Shown here piece by piece: positions 62,508 to 62,544 of a stretch of DNA of 62,544 bases. This DNA is from Bacteroidales bacterium (GTDB lineage Bacteria; Bacteroidota; Bacteroidia; Bacteroidales; UBA1556). Where the stretch lies: NCBI GenBank assembly GCA_027064095.1, contig JAMOQI010000013.1:1-62544 (forward strand), in the 5' to 3' direction. The translations under genes and the position numbers were made by a program. Every line of letters starts with the position of its first letter. The first letter of the stretch is position 1. The notes under the pieces are model-generated. The model had not been told where the DNA came from. It worked only from the letters and a program-made list of their open reading frames with translations, and did no database searches.

Positions 62508-62544
62508 AAAATTGCTAAAAACAATGAGCGTACTATTTCCTAAA

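Overview
The window looks like chromosomal DNA from a member of the Bacteroidota, probably an anaerobic or facultative lineage near Bacteroidales/Marinilabiliales. The genus cannot be named from the sequence. The evidence is: very AT-rich DNA; many promoters of the Bacteroidota type (TAnnTTTG -7 box, often with a TTG -33 box 17-22 bp upstream); a protein carrying a gliding-motility/type IX secretion type-B sorting domain; a division and cell wall (dcw) cluster without murF, ddl or murB; a mraY with the cytoplasmic insertion common in this phylum; and families typical of the phylum (DUF6427, DUF4783, MuiA/DUF4139, very large TolB-like propeller proteins). The content is mostly core genome. No prophage, CRISPR array, rRNA or intact insertion sequence was seen.

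Layout. 1-3.4 kb: a TolB-like propeller protein cut by the window edge, a metallo-beta-lactamase-fold hydrolase and a CAP-domain protein. 3.7-7.3 kb: minus-strand operon upp-purD-DUF6427-rnhB. 7.4-10.2 kb: a large type IX secretion cargo with CUB, P-domain and Ig/PKD-like repeats. 10.5-18.8 kb: minus-strand genes coaX, outer-membrane protein, TPR protein, lptC, CBS/CorC membrane protein, ppiD-like chaperone and rdgB. 19.1 kb: tRNA-Phe. 19.3-22.4 kb: a PfkB kinase, a decayed IS4-type transposase fragment, then a MerR-type regulator translationally coupled to an FtsX/MacB-type permease. 22.5-27.9 kb: a small membrane protein, a giant BNR/sortilin-like exported protein and a GT39-like glycosyltransferase. 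27.9-32.6 kb: lnt, a MobB-like P-loop protein, a PAP2-like membrane protein and rpoN. 32.8-35.5 kb: a MuiA family protein and yqeY. 35.5-51.0 kb: the complete dcw cluster, read mraZ to ftsZ on the minus strand, preceded by a triple GTGGG-type MraZ operator. 51.5-54.8 kb: an outer-membrane protein, rnpA, lipB-lipA. 55.0-57.8 kb: a four-gene plus-strand operon (DUF134 regulator, NifX/orange-protein-like small protein, two ferredoxin-containing MinD-type ATPases). 57.9-61.4 kb: DUF4783, nadC, yihY, and convergent queA. 61.5 kb: tRNA-Asn. 62.0 kb: a small membrane protein.

How the genes work together. The dcw cluster supplies peptidoglycan precursor synthesis (murE, mraY, murD, murG, murC), septal synthesis (ftsW, ftsI) and the divisome (ftsL, ftsQ, ftsA, ftsZ), probably under MraZ control. 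The coaX-to-ppiD block contributes to envelope biogenesis (LptC, periplasmic folding chaperone). lnt and the T9SS cargo add lipoprotein maturation and secretion.

The least understood module is the DUF134/NifX/MinD-MinD operon at 55.0-57.8 kb. It resembles the parts list of the Mo-Cu 'orange protein' system of sulfate reducers and carries a clean inverted repeat inside its own promoter. Five computed start positions were moved or flagged because promoter boxes or codon choice argue against the longest reading frame (3428, 10235, 22512, 55006, 57934).
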